A stretch of 64,000 bases of DNA from Sordaria brevicollis (taxonomy: Eukaryota; Ascomycota; Sordariomycetes; Sordariales; Sordariaceae), in the NCBI GenBank assembly GCA_033439795.1, contig JAUTDP010000004.1, forward strand, positions 4,092,001-4,156,000, read 5' to 3'. The notes under the pieces were generated by a model. It was given only the letters and a program-made list of their open reading frames with translations, searched no databases and had not been told where the DNA came from. Shown here one piece after another: positions 1 through 11,129 of this stretch; the stretch's first letter is position 1; each line of letters opens with the position of its first letter. The position numbers and the translations under genes were made by a program.

Positions 1-129
1 CATCACCTTTATATTGATAACCCGGAGGAGTTTAATGAGGTTGTGCGCAAAGAACTGGAGGAGACGACGGAGTGGGGGAGGAGGATGAGGAGGGAGGGGC
101 TGTTGCCTCCGCTGCGTAGTGAGAAGTAG
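1..129 (+). CDS. Alpha/beta-hydrolase, ABHD5/CGI-58 or Cld1/Ict1 type, C-terminal end (partial)
   Basis: Only the last 42 codons lie in the window; the frame is open from base 1 and closes at TAG (127-129). The peptide begins with His-His-Leu-Tyr-Ile-Asp-Asn-Pro-Glu, which matches the block around the catalytic histidine of the ABHD4/ABHD5/Cld1 branch of alpha/beta-hydrolases, where a conserved GHHLY(I/V)DNP stretch follows the last core strand. Those enzymes act on (lyso)phospholipids or cardiolipin, or regulate lipases, at lipid droplets or mitochondria. The tail is short, charged and Arg/Glu-rich. The codons become G-rich and C-poor, as at the ends of several other genes here. The substrate cannot be inferred from so short a piece. 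The gene body lies to the left of the window. Confidence 0.7.
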   Translation, partial: HHLYIDNPEEFNEVVRKELEETTEWGRRMRREGLLPPLRSEK

Positions 130-849
130 GTGATTTTGGGTGATTGGGTTGCTTTTATGATCTATGGTTTTAAGTTGGGATTTGGCTTAGACGGCGTTTT
201 CCGGTTTTTCTTTTTTGGGTGTATTATATAGCGGCGTTTGGGATTTTGGTCCTCGGTCTTCGGTATTGAGGATAGTCTTGGTTATGGTATGGACTTGGAG
301 GAGCATATGGGTAGCGATTGGGAAGAGCTCGTATCTGGACGGATACACTCATGGAGTTCATAATGAGATGGGGTATATAGGCATTGAAGGAGTTTTGGAG
401 AGAGAGAGAATAGGCGCTTGAAGTTGAGGATAGAACTTCATGTAGAGATTACAAGAGCGCAAGGGGTTGAGGTAGACATGATTACAGTGCATATCAGTCT
501 AGATGTAGAACAATCTCAACGATAATCAAAGTCATTTATGGTGCACTTGAATATGCGTCACTGTTGAAGTATGAGAGGCTTATGTGAACCAGCTGTCATT
601 CATTTTGTATCTCCTGTATAGCTGCTCTCCAGTAGTTATTTTCGCCTAAAAATACCATATAATACTAAAACAACGCCAGTCAAAGAAAACGTTCCCACAC
701 ATTCGCTGATATGTGTTTCACCCCTCACTTCTCATGTTGCGGCAGCCGTCGAGGGTAGGAGAAAATTCCGTCGAGTCTCACAAGTTTGAGATAGCAGCAA
801 CCGCCCCACCCTCTGGGATGATGCCAACATAGCTTCCCAGTCACTGCCT
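130..849. other. Intergenic, 3'-3' spacer between hydrolase and sec62
   Basis: Both flanking genes end here, so this is expected to hold two 3' UTRs and polyadenylation signals. A short (GA)6 run lies at about 398-409. I see no gene. Confidence 0.6.
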
Positions 850-2203
850 TTACTCCTCTTCCTCCTCCACCTTCGGGGCGACATAGCTCCTCTGCGCCGC
901 TGTAGGTGTAGCAGTAGCAACCTGGGTGTCGGTAGCGGTGGTCACAGCAGTAGCCGGAGCAGGTTGGCCGGTAGTAGCGGCGAACGTAGCATTGGCCTTG
1001 GCACTTCCAGCGGGAGTCTTGGACTTGCTCTTCTTCTTTTTCTTGGGGTTGGGCTGTTTGCATGATTGTCAGTAACCACTTTCTAGATTTTAGGGGATCA
1101 GTAACAGGAAAAGATAAACTCACATCATGCCAAGCCCAAACAGGCTTGAAACTCTCGACAACGCTGACATCCTCCCACAAGTTCGGGAACAGCCAGAAAC
1201 CGGGCGGTAGGACAAAGTAGGTGATGCAGAACAAGATAACGCGGAAGATGGCCATGGCAAAGAACAGGCCCAAAAACATCAGGAAGCCCCAGCTGAGGTA
1301 GTACACGCCCTGGCGCATCTTGAGGGGCCACAGCGGGTAGCAGACGACGGCGAAGATGACGAGCAGCGCGAGCGCCGCGTACACCTTGCGCATCACCTGG
1401 CTGCCCTCCCACAGCCAGACGTAGTACAGGTCCTCCTGGGCGTCCTGCTGCGGCTCGATCCGCACCGTCCACTGGCCCTTGACGCGCTTGCCGCCGCCGT
1501 GCGGCTTCTTGGTGGGCGGGTGGTCGTGGCCCTCGTGAGGGTCCATCTTGGTCACGCGCAGGGCGAGCATCGACATGGGCAGGAGCTTGAAGGTGTTCTC
1601 GAGAGAGGCGCGGTCGGTGATTTCCGGCAGGAGGGGGTTCTTCTTGCGAGCCTTTTCGTAGGCGGGCGACTGCAGGGCGCGGAAGGCACGTTTGACTGGA
1701 GGAGTAGTATATTAGTGGTTGGTGAACTTGGAAGGGCAATTCGTTGGCATATGCTCACCTCTGAACATGTCCTTGCGCTCGCCATTGAGAATGACGGTGC
1801 GGGGCTTGAGCTCCTGGCTGCGGAGGAACTTGGCGAGAGCGAGAGCTTCGGGCTTAGGAGGGCCGGGGACAATGGGCCTAGCTTGGCCGGCCGGAGGACC
1901 ATGCTGATGCTGGTGCTGATGTTGATGTTGGTGCTGGTGCTGGTGACCATCTTCTCCCTGAGCTCCCTCTCCTCCTTCTTGTTGCTGCTGTGCCATCTGT
2001 TGTCGCATCTGCATTTGCCTCATCATCATCTCCTGATGTTGTCTCTTGAGCTGCTCGACGAACTCGGGAACGGTCATGCCAGCCTTCTCGGCGTCAATGG
2101 CAAGCTGTCTCTGAATCGCCTGGATCTGCTCGGGCGTGGGCATCTGGCCGGGCTGCGGCATGGGGATTTGCCCCGGGCCCGGTTGCGGAGGACCCTGCTG
2201 CAT
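850..2203 (-). CDS. sec62: Sec62, subunit of the ER post-translational translocon
   Basis: Three exons: 2203-1759, 1695-1124 and 1053-850. The introns are 63 and 70 nt with GTGAG donors and CAG acceptors, and the joined frame gives 406 residues. The middle exon carries the Sec62 core: a basic, tryptophan-rich cytosolic domain followed by two hydrophobic helices (starting VYAALALLVIFAVV and, a little later, a longer one starting YLSWGFLMFLGLFF), then the family's Pro-Pro-Gly-Phe-Trp-Leu-Phe-Pro-Asn-Leu stretch. Sec62 works with Sec63 and Sec61 to import proteins into the ER after translation. The N-terminus is Gln/Pro/Met-rich and holds an alternating His-Gln run of about 15 residues (about 1895-1945), which I do not associate with the family. 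The last exon adds a lysine run and an Ala/Thr-rich tail ending in five glutamates. The start is the first ATG in frame (2203-2201). Confidence 0.9.
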
Positions 2204-4967
2204 GGTGGAAGAGCTGTCTATCGGCTTCTTGTGATGCTTTTGCTGTTGCCGCGAAGAAGTGTGACGATTGTGGTGTTGCGGGATTGTTGAGGTTCAGCAA
2301 TTGCTGGTGTCAGGTCGTGGTGGACTGGTGGTTGCAGAAAGATGCCGGCCGTTTGCACCAAAAGGATGACGGAACCAAACCTCCATCCAAAGCTGCGATC
2401 TGTACTTTACACATCCCGACCGCCAGGCCTATTGCGGCAGCTATGAGCGCTAGGCCAGTGGCCCTTGCTTTGAGATGCGTGGCCAAGGCCCAATGACGGC
2501 CAGGCCAAGACTGTACAATGCATATCCCACGTTTAACCCTGGCTCGGGTCTTTGTCTGCTCAATGAACGTGATTGCCGGCTATAACCCTGAGTTCTCATG
2601 AGCCTCAGGAGGGACTGAAAGATGGTGGTGTACCAGCCACAGGGTGCTTCAGAAGGTGGCTTGAATGAACAAGTTATATTCGGCACTTTCAATTAAACTT
2701 CCGCTTCATGACGCGCCCGCCTCTCGGTCCCATCACACAGCTCATTTAACTGACGCGCTTCAACGAGAGCCAATGATTTCTCTTGATAGAGAATGACGAC
2801 GTTGAGAAGCTTGGATCCTTCTTGTCTCATGGGCATCGCAATCTGCTGGTCCTGCTCGGCTCGAGTTGCCCTTCTTTTCGCTTCTGCAACGTCCTGTCGT
2901 CCCCTCTGAAAGCGGAAAGTCTGAGGTCACGGTTTCTTCCAGCGCATGTTCGCACCGCATATTCTGTTGTCTTTACACAGCAGCAACAATACCCGTCTGT
3001 GCTTCGCAATCTGCGTATTCTCGGCGCTTAACCCAACAACCGATCTCATCTTCGGACCAGATCAAAAATCACCATGTCAACAACATTTGGCCACCCGTTG
3101 TGTGATCTCCACACCATACCGAGGTGAAAGTTGACGTTGGAGGCTTGGAGAGCTGAGAGGCTCGTGGAGGCTTGGACGGTGGTTTGTTCGCCCCTCGGCC
3201 CCGCCGCTTCGTTCCGCAGCACACACACGAAGAAAAAAAGAGAGGAGCACATGCACATGAGAGAGTATGACGATAACAATTCCGAGACAAAGAAGAGAAC
3301 AGATGGAAGGGGAAAAAAAACCACTCAACCTCGTGGGTTGCCTCTTGTGTGTTTTAAGCCAATCCATCATGGGCACTCGCTGATGAAGAAACGCCCTACC
3401 CGTGTGGTGCTACCAGTCCCTTGCATCTGGATGAGCACCTCTGCTCCTATCATTTTTGGTGTCGACGAGACGGACACACAAGGGACGCCCAAGGGTCTGG
3501 AGACTGCCCTTTTTCGAAACACGGTCCATTCTAGCGCCGTCGCCGGTTCTCATCCACCGACGGCATCCATGGGTTCGTATACGCACACGAATCTCGGGAG
3601 ACGGAGTTTACAGTTGTTTACCTACTATGAAGAGGGCCAGAGCTGGCTGCACCACAAGATCGGATCCTGGCAAGCTCTTATCCACAAAGATCGCGGGAGC
3701 CTCAGAAAGACCCCAGTCCGCCGCGTCTGTTTGGAGATCACTGCAAGTTAGCCGGCGGCGGGGCTGTTTCGCCTTGCTATACCCCTGCTGGTACCTCTTT
3801 CAGTGGTTTTGGGCCTATCGAGAAGACAACAGGTGGGTTTCGTCTTTTCTCTTCCTGTGCTTGTTGGGAGGCCTTCGAGAAGAACAAAGACAAGTTCGAT
3901 GTGTCAAGTGTCAGATTCTTAAACAATGGGCCCCAAACCACCATTCATCCATAACTCACACCAACAACGCCAAGTCGGCAGCCGTTAGCACTCAGGCACT
4001 CCCTTCACTGCTTTGTTCGTTCCCCTTCCAACCCTCACTCACAGTCCTGCTGCGTACAAGTGACCTCTCGGGAGTTTCTGTGGCAATGCCGTCACAACTC
4101 GCAAGCAAGCAGTTGAATGGGATGCTCTGGATGCTCGGTATCCAAGAAACCATCTGAGACATGGTTTTTGGGTGCGGCAGCTTCGGAGGCACGCCACTGG
4201 TGGACGAGCCCTCCATGGTGTGTAGCCTGAAGTAGCGCCGCCATCCGCTACATCATCACGACCCCAGTTCTGTAAGCGCCAACTGGTTGGGCGAGGAACC
4301 ACCAACAGCCTATCACATCGAGTCTTGCAATCCTCAACCGTCAGCGCCTCCCCTACCACCAAGCCATCAACTCAAAGATGGCACGCTGTAATTTTCCTCA
4401 TCTCAGCCAAGTGGAAGTATTCCGGCTGCTAGCCTCGAGTGAGGTCCTCCCAGGATGTCTTTGCTTTATGGGGGTGTGGGTAGTGACAAGATGAGCGTTG
4501 CCGTTGCCATTTGAAAGACCACCGCAGAATGCATCATGGAGCATTAGTGTGGTGCGGGATGGATGGGTGGATGATGGGTGGATGCTTGGTCCATATGCCA
4601 TCGTTCCCGGGCAACTGCGTACATACTTGTACATACATATGCGGTTGCTGTATGCCACACACGCTCACTCCCACCCAATTCTGTAATAAAGATGAGATAC
4701 TCCGCTGTTCGCGCCCGAGTTCTCCTCTTGCTCCTCCCTTTCTCCTCCTTTTGCTGCACCGTTATGCTGCTGCCCTAGCTTGTTGTTTTCTTTCCTTTGT
4801 TCTCGGTTCTCGGGTACCTGGTCGCTGGTCGTCGGTCTCTTCACTTACAACCCCATTCTGATGCTTCGATGGCTTAAACCCCCTCTCGACATCGTCCTAC
4901 TCTTTTTGTTTTAACCGCCATCCTTCATTATCATATAATTTTCACACAAGCTACTAGGACACTAGCA
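2204..4967. other. Intergenic, divergent spacer sec62 / hypothetical gene
   Basis: A 2.76-kb spacer between two divergent starts, so both promoters are here. Pyrimidine-rich stretches at about 4720-4760 and 4860-4960, just upstream of the + strand start, look like a fungal core promoter and 5' leader. Several open frames of 60-230 codons exist on both strands but show no recognisable domain, no exon pattern and mixed composition. I annotate no gene. Confidence 0.55.
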
Positions 4968-7118
4968 ATGAGCACGCTGGGCAGCATGCTTTCAGACACC
5001 TGCGCCTCATGGATGCGTTCCATGAACTCGTGCTTTGGGAGGGGGGACAAGTCCAGCTCAAGTATGTGTGAGACTATCGGGAATTTATATCGATGCATAC
5101 TGACCTTGTACCTAGACTCTGAGAAGGAAACCACAGTCATCTCTAGGGATCAGCAGCCTCCATTCATACCACCCTCATATGCCGAGCCAGTTTTCTCAAA
5201 CGAAAGGTCATTTGGACAGACACTTGAACGTCAAAGGGGAAGGTCAAGGTCTATCAAGGGGGCTAGACCCTCTCGCGGTGGTTCTTTCTCAAGATCCAGG
5301 ACCAGATGGTTGTCGAGGTCAGCATCTCGCCCACGACAACGGCCGACAATATCGGCACCCACAAACTTTCGTCATGTACACTCCGAGTCTTTTCAATACC
5401 CAAGTCCTGGCGACCACCCTTCACAACTATGCCTTCTACCGCAACCACAGCCGCAGCTACAACAACAACAGGAACAGCAACAGCAACAGCAACAACTTAT
5501 CTATGAAGAGCAGCAGCAATCAAAAAGATTGAGGCCATCGTCATTTCACCCCATCGAGCTAAGCATTCGAGCATCACCATTACTACCTCACTTCGTGCCA
5601 GACGAGAATGAGCCAGCAAACAGGATCACCCCGCCACCGCCAGCACACCTTGCTGAGAACAGCAGCATCACGCAGTGGGACGTTAGTGATGCCACCATGG
5701 GCCCCAATGATGTGGATTATCCCACTACATTCAATGTGCCACGTCGTTCAGTTGGCCAGGTCCAACAATCGTCGTCCAATAGCCAGTTCCCACCCAGAAT
5801 CCCGCCAAAATCCAGAGCCCGAGCTTACACCGCTCCCAGTACCGAGTTGATGTTGGAAAGGATAGCCAGTGCGATGCTCGAGAAGGAAAAACTGCAGGCC
5901 GAGATCGATGAGCTTGTTGAGCGGCAAAGTGTATATAAGGGCAGCAGGCCCGGCACCCCTGTCGGCTATCGTGGTATGATCATGACTTTTGCTCCAATGT
6001 CTCTGGCCCAGTTCATTAACACAAGTGATACAGCGAGTGAGTCAATGCCCGTATTCGATGTTCCCGCTATTCCAGCTGCTGCGCCCTCATTCGCCGAACG
6101 TGTCAGTTACGACGAGCGCAGGCCGAAGACCGCCCCTTCGAGCAGTCAACCACAGGGTCCTGGAACGTTCTCCGAGATGAACGCTGGAAGTGCTACGCCA
6201 GATGGTACCAAACTTGGTTTGGCGGCGGCAGCCTTCACCTCCCACCCTCCTATGATCAACTTCGCCCACCACTGGTACGGACAGCACGGATTTGACCACG
6301 GCTCAAACGTAGAGCGGACATCGCCTTCTCCCGCCTCGACCGTAAAAGCCCACGAGTCTCGCTCCCGACCCTCCACGGTGATCTCTACCAGACCCGCCCC
6401 GCCACAAAGAATCATCACATCCTCCGAATTCGACCGCCCCCTCGCACCTCCGCTCCCGCTTGTTCTCCGCCCACCTCTCCGAAAGAAGAAGTCCTTCTCT
6501 CGCGTCTCCAACTGGCTTTTCCCCGGAACCGGAAACGTCTCCGACTCCAACATCAGCAGTCCCACTGACACATACCGCAGCAACAGCAACAGCAACAGGA
6601 AGCGACGAGAAGACAGCATAAGCAAGGATTCCATCACCAACGTTCCGAGGCCGATTAAAGAGAGTGAAGGTTATTACCAGTGCTTTTCTCCGTCTCTTGG
6701 TAACCAGTACCAATACCAGTACCAACAGCAGCAGCAGCAGCATGAGCGGGATAACAGCTCCGCCACTTCATCCTCGCTCTCCTCTTGGCGTTCAGAAGAG
6801 GAAGAAGTTCCAACCACTACTTGGTCTATGGGCAGCAGTCCGGTGCGCCAGACGCCTGGGCAAACACCAAAGCAGACGCCCGTGTTGAGTGCGGAGGAGG
6901 CTAGTTTTGCTGTTTCTGCTGCTTTTGCCGCGACCGTTTCTCCACCATCATCGAAGACCGAAGTTCAGCAAGAAAGGGAGCAGGGAGCAAGTGTTAATGG
7001 CAGCAGTGAAGGAGAGCAGGGAGGAGGAGATACCGGAACATGTGTAACGATTACCGGACTGAAAATACCCGAGCATAGGAATGGACACCGGCCGCAGAGC
7101 GTGGGTGTTGCTTTCTGA
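4968..7118 (+). CDS. Fungal hypothetical protein, Ser/Pro/Gln-rich, probably two exons
   Basis: An open frame of 716 codons starting at ATG 4968. A consensus intron sits inside it at 5062-5115: donor GTATGT, branch-like CTGAC and acceptor TAG. It is 54 nt long, so reading through it keeps the frame. Removing it joins AGCTCA-A to AC-TCT and gives 698 residues, the likelier product. I do not recognise the family. Visible features are a cysteine-containing N-terminus (CASWMRSMNSCFGRG), an Arg/Ser-rich stretch, a polyglutamine region coded by CAA/CAG repeats (about 5450-5520), a short predicted coiled-coil segment rich in Glu/Lys/Leu (about 5850-5930), a basic patch with Trp-Leu-Phe (KKKSFSRVSNWLFPG, about 6480-6530) and a second poly-Gln tract (about 6700-6740). 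Most of it looks disordered. No catalytic motif, signal peptide or membrane helix is seen. Confidence 0.75.
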   Translation: MSTLGSMLSDTCASWMRSMNSCFGRGDKSSSSMCETIGNLYRCILTLYLDSEKETTVISRDQQPPFIPPSYAEPVFSNERSFGQTLERQRGRSRSIKGARPSRGGSFSRSRTRWLSRSASRPRQRPTISAPTNFRHVHSESFQYPSPGDHPSQLCLLPQPQPQLQQQQEQQQQQQQLIYEEQQQSKRLRPSSFHPIELSIRASPLLPHFVPDENEPANRITPPPPAHLAENSSITQWDVSDATMGPNDVDYPTTFNVPRRSVGQVQQSSSNSQFPPRIPPKSRARAYTAPSTELMLERIASAMLEKEKLQAEIDELVERQSVYKGSRPGTPVGYRGMIMTFAPMSLAQFINTSDTASESMPVFDVPAIPAAAPSFAERVSYDERRPKTAPSSSQPQGPGTFSEMNAGSATPDGTKLGLAAAAFTSHPPMINFAHHWYGQHGFDHGSNVERTSPSPASTVKAHESRSRPSTVISTRPAPPQRIITSSEFDRPLAPPLPLVLRPPLRKKKSFSRVSNWLFPGTGNVSDSNISSPTDTYRSNSNSNRKRREDSISKDSITNVPRPIKESEGYYQCFSPSLGNQYQYQYQQQQQQHERDNSSATSSSLSSWRSEEEEVPTTTWSMGSSPVRQTPGQTPKQTPVLSAEEASFAVSAAFAATVSPPSSKTEVQQEREQGASVNGSSEGEQGGGDTGTCVTITGLKIPEHRNGHRPQSVGVAF

Positions 7119-9280
7119 GTGCGATCGACCCGAATAACGAAAAACACCCTTCCCGTCCCTCCTCGTCATCTCTTTTGCGATTGCTCTTTTTTCGATGCGT
7201 TATTACAACTTCTCCAGTTATGTTCGACGAAGGCACCATCTTGATGATGGATCCAACCGGTTGAACTCACGAATTAACGAATGTGGGTGGCTCGCCAACC
7301 TTTGTTCTTGCACGGTACGGGGCGGGACTTTATCTAATTTACAATTTTTGGTGGAGTACGCATGAGGAGGAGGTGTAGTCCATGTGACTCGGCAACTGGA
7401 TGAGCGAGAAGAGGAACATACATGCTTGACGGACAGAAGAAACTTAGGGCGATATAAGGGAACCTGGAGGGAGGCTGGTTAAGGGCTGGGAAACGAAAAC
7501 GGAATCATGCCCGGTAGGCGTTGGGGGTTGGGATTTGGGACGGGTGGAGGACGGCTTGGGAACGCTGGGAATGGCTTCATTCACCGACGCCTGGTACACA
7601 ATTCGGAGACGAGATGTGTTAGGGTCGGGGCAAGACATGGAGACAATCAGCATGGCGCAACTCAGGGGCAGGGCTCTTGGGTACCATAGCGATATTGGTC
7701 GATGTCCCATATAGTGTGGGTGCGCGACTGGATAAAATGAGATGGGGTTTTGGTGGAATACCACGGACACTGACTTGGATGAAACCAACGGGCGCATTTT
7801 GTTTCCCTTATTTTTGCATTTTATGATACCAACGGATCAAACCGATCCTTAGAAAATTACCTTCGTACAACAACACAACCACTCATTGTTATATGAGGTG
7901 GATAATGCCATTCTTTTTTCTCTGCCATACAAGCATGCATTTCGCCGTTTTGACCTTAGCACGCATCATCTCCTTGATATGGGTATGGGAACATCGCGAG
8001 GATTTGAGGCATTGCTTTTCGAAAACCCTCATGACCAAGGTAGGATTTGAATTCTCACTAGGGATAGTGTTCCAAGACGGCATTGATGAGCAAGCCACCT
8101 TCCGTTGTCCTGTCCTGGCAATGTTGATCCTTAAGAAGTCGATAAAGGAATGATACCATATGAACGACCCTCGCGATTTTAGGGGTTATCAACTTTTCTC
8201 CTCTCGGTATATCTCTAGGCCATGAAACTTACATACAAGCATGCCGGTTGCTGGTTTCCAGTAAGCACTCCATCCAGCAATGCTTTAATATTTCCCGGTA
8301 TATTGCGGCAAAAGAGGCATGTCGCCAACCTCCAAGTCTACTCAGTGTGTACACGATAATACCTCTACATGTCGCATGAAACACTCCGACAGGCAAAGGC
8401 GCAGAGATCTCTCTATCCCACCTGATGGCGCTCACGTCAATTCCTTTCATTATCGGCAATGACCTCAAATCGTCTTCGGATCCAAGGTTAAAAAAAAAAG
8501 CCCAGAAAAGAGCAAAAAAAGGAAGCCAGCACAGTCCAACTTCACCGCTAGTGTACAAACCCCCGCGGTGTACGACATGATGGGCACGCTATCGGCCATA
8601 AGTGGTTCTTTGTTGAAAAGAAACCTCATGATCTGCCCCGACCGCGAATCGAACTCGAAGGCGGAAGGGGTGGGAGTTTGCAGAGCTGGGACGGCTACTT
8701 ACTAACTGCGCTATACTATGACCTGGAGCTGGTCGCAGCTGGCTGATGGTTCTGTGAAAGAAGGTCTCAGATGAGCAGGTTATATGCAGGTGCCCATGTG
8801 CATGTCGGATGGTTGTTAAAAGTGGAAGGTGCGGGTTGGCTGGCTGTGGCGGGCAGGCAGGCAAGCAGGTGCGGCGAGAGGCAGGTGAGATGAGATGGGG
8901 TGGAAGGAGCAGCGGTCGGCTGGGAGGTGCGCGGTAAACTCACGGGCTCGTCCTCACAGGAGGTGATTATCTTGTCATGAACATGCAAACAAATTTCTAT
9001 ATTATTTACGTCGCTAAGGCTTGGATAATGGCAGATGTATCCATCGTAAAATAGCTGGTACCTCGTGAGTATCCATATGCATCATCATCCCCATTAAATA
9101 CGTTACTCGAATCACTTCCTCATCCTCATTAAATCCTTCAACAAAGTTACATAAGCTTCCTCACCTCACCAATTACTCCGCGCCAGCTTCCATACTCATC
9201 ACATCAAATACTTCCTACAACCGCCCATACAGCCTCGCAAGCCTCCCGATAAGATGCTCAGCAGTCAAAACATATCGCCC
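7119..9280. other. Intergenic, 3'-3' spacer
   Basis: A 2.16-kb spacer between the ends of the 4968-7118 gene (+) and the SLATT gene (-). It contains a possible Pol III unit on the minus strand at about 8612-8722 (separate entry) and short A runs near 8490 and 8515. Small open frames show no homology I recognise. Confidence 0.5.
8612..8722 (-). ncRNA. Possible Pol III unit / tRNA relic
   Basis: On the minus strand an A-box-like TAGCGCAGTTAG (8713-8702) is followed about 45-55 nt later by a B-box-like AGTTCGATTC (about 8655-8646) and then by a short T4 run near 8616. The sequence between resembles a tRNA D-arm and T-arm, but the expected acceptor stem does not pair: the 3' strand would be TCGGGGC and no GCCCCGA lies 5' of the A box. 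The T stem also has a mismatch. It may be a decayed tRNA gene or chance. Confidence 0.22.
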
Positions 9281-10350
9281 TCATTCTCTCTGCATAGGCA
9301 TCTGGTCGTGGTTCACAACGAGGTGAATGGTTGGATCCGGGCAGATGATCTGCGGTTTTTCCCTATTGGCAGCAGACGACGACGTATACGAATCAGGCAT
9401 GTTAGCCCACACGGTAGCCTTGGCCGTGTGGTATCGCGAGAAGCAGTTGTTGAGAACGTCATCCACTCCTTGGCCGACCTCGACAATGCATGTGTCAAGA
9501 AGCTCCTATCATAGCACGCAGTCGATTAGTCGATGCCAGCACGAGGGATCTCCCATCTTAAACGGGCCCAACAGAAGAAACGAACCTTGAGATGGTCAGC
9601 AACCTGCTCAAACTCAACCTTGTTCAATCTCAAGCGATCCGGAAGACCACTGTTATGCATGAGTGCCAACAACCCAGCAACTGTGGTGTTCACAGCGGCC
9701 AAGATAGTGATTGGTGTCCCTGTGCCAACACCTTCGCTGCCTCCCCATGCTCCCAGGGCCGTCAGGACCGCTCCAAGGACAATCTGCAGGATCATCAACA
9801 CCCAGCGCATGATGCTAAAGATGTGATATGAGCAGAGGTGACGAGTCCGCTGGTAGATGACATCCCGGTAAAGGCCCTCTGGCATACCACGGGGCGGCCA
9901 GTACCAGCAGGTTGGGTGGATGACCGTGTTGGACTCTGAAGCAGGGTCAACAGCACCGATGCTGTGAGCGATGCGGACCCATTCAGGAGTTGTCAAGGAA
10001 CGAAGCTTGGGATGGATTGAGGCGCGGAAGGGGGTAATAGGACGAGGAGGGCTGGAAGCAAGGGGCTGTTGGTCATCCTTGTTCGCGACAAAAGTACTGG
10101 TGTTTGCCGTGTTGTTCATATGGGGGTTGGTAGAGGCTGAGAATGTACGATTGGGAGGCCGGTTCTGGTCGGAAGGAATACGGTTGCCATTATTGTTGGT
10201 GTTTGCACCAGCATTGTTGGTCGGAGCCGGGATATTGGACGGTCGATCAGACGTATAGATGATGCTTTCAAAGCCGAAAGCTTCAGACCCGGGGGACTGA
10301 GGCGGGATTTGAGGGACATTCGAGTTTCGATTTAGCTTCGGGTTGGCCAT
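9281..10350 (-). CDS. Fungal SLATT-type two-transmembrane protein
   Basis: Two exons, 10350-9586 and 9505-9281, separated by a 80-nt intron (donor GTTCGT, acceptor TAG), giving 329 residues. The first 110 or so residues are Asn/Pro/Ser-rich and look disordered. Then comes a conserved-looking block with Trp and Pro (HPTCWYWPPRGMPEGLYRDV), two hydrophobic helices at about 182-203 and 210-230 separated by a short Gly-rich loop, and a helical tail. This order fits the fungal branch of the SLATT family (SMODS- and SLOG-associating 2TM effector domain). In bacteria SLATT proteins are thought to be membrane effectors of nucleotide-sensing conflict systems; the role of the fungal branch is not established. 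No SMODS or SLOG partner gene is visible nearby. The family call rests on architecture and motif recognition, not a search. The gene is divergent from trm1. Confidence 0.7.
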
Positions 10351-11129
10351 GGTGACAGCAGTCTTGAAGCAGACGGATGGAAAAGAACTGTTGATAACCT
10401 GTTTGGGCGACTGGGCAAAATGGAGTATTCGCTACTCCGACTCCAAGAGACCAAAAGAGGTACACCAGCAAGATCGATGGATAATGAAGCAGCTTGGGTT
10501 AACAGAGATGGCTGGACATTGGGTGCGCGAGGAAGAGAAGTGGGAGAGGTTATCCCACGACTCGAAAGGACTATTTATCACGAGAAAAGCCTTCACTTGA
10601 ATAACGGGTTTGTGAAGGAAGGAGCGAGCCATCTGGACCAGGCTGCAATAACAACACAGGAGGAAGGAGCGAAATAGAAATGAAATGCAGGCAGGAGACA
10701 AGAGCACTTGCCCTTTCGAAACAGCAATCGGGAAAGGGTGGAAGACAGAGTTTTCATCTTCCTTTTCAACAGTGTCTCAGGTCCATCAATGCCCAAGAGA
10801 CGTCAGTTGAAGCTATTCACAAGACCCATGTCTCTTGGCTTGTTTACTTTGGGAAGAAAAAGGAAAGTGGAAAAAGGGGGGCTGGACACCGCGGGTACGT
10901 TTGCACTTGTACTCTCACCGCCCGAGGGCAGAACTGCAATTCTTCTTGGCATGGGTGGGTCCAAATTGTTTTCTGCCATTGAATGTGCTCCACAAAAATG
11001 TTGTGTCGCGGAGTGATCAACGAAGGGTCGTGACTGCAGTGCCTTCTGACTCTCTTTGCTCTGCAGTGAATTCATGACCGATTTGCGCCTCGACTGATCA
11101 AGTCGTCAACTCGCGCCTTCCATACTCCT
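10351..11129. other. Divergent promoter spacer, SLATT gene / trm1
   Basis: 779 nt between two divergent starts, so both promoters must lie here. I see no gene or clear repeat. Confidence 0.6.

Noticed and set aside
3131..4157. Two overlapping + strand frames (206 and 233 codons) upstream of the 4968 gene
   Set aside because: No domain, conflicting frames, at least one non-ATG opening; more likely promoter and leader DNA.
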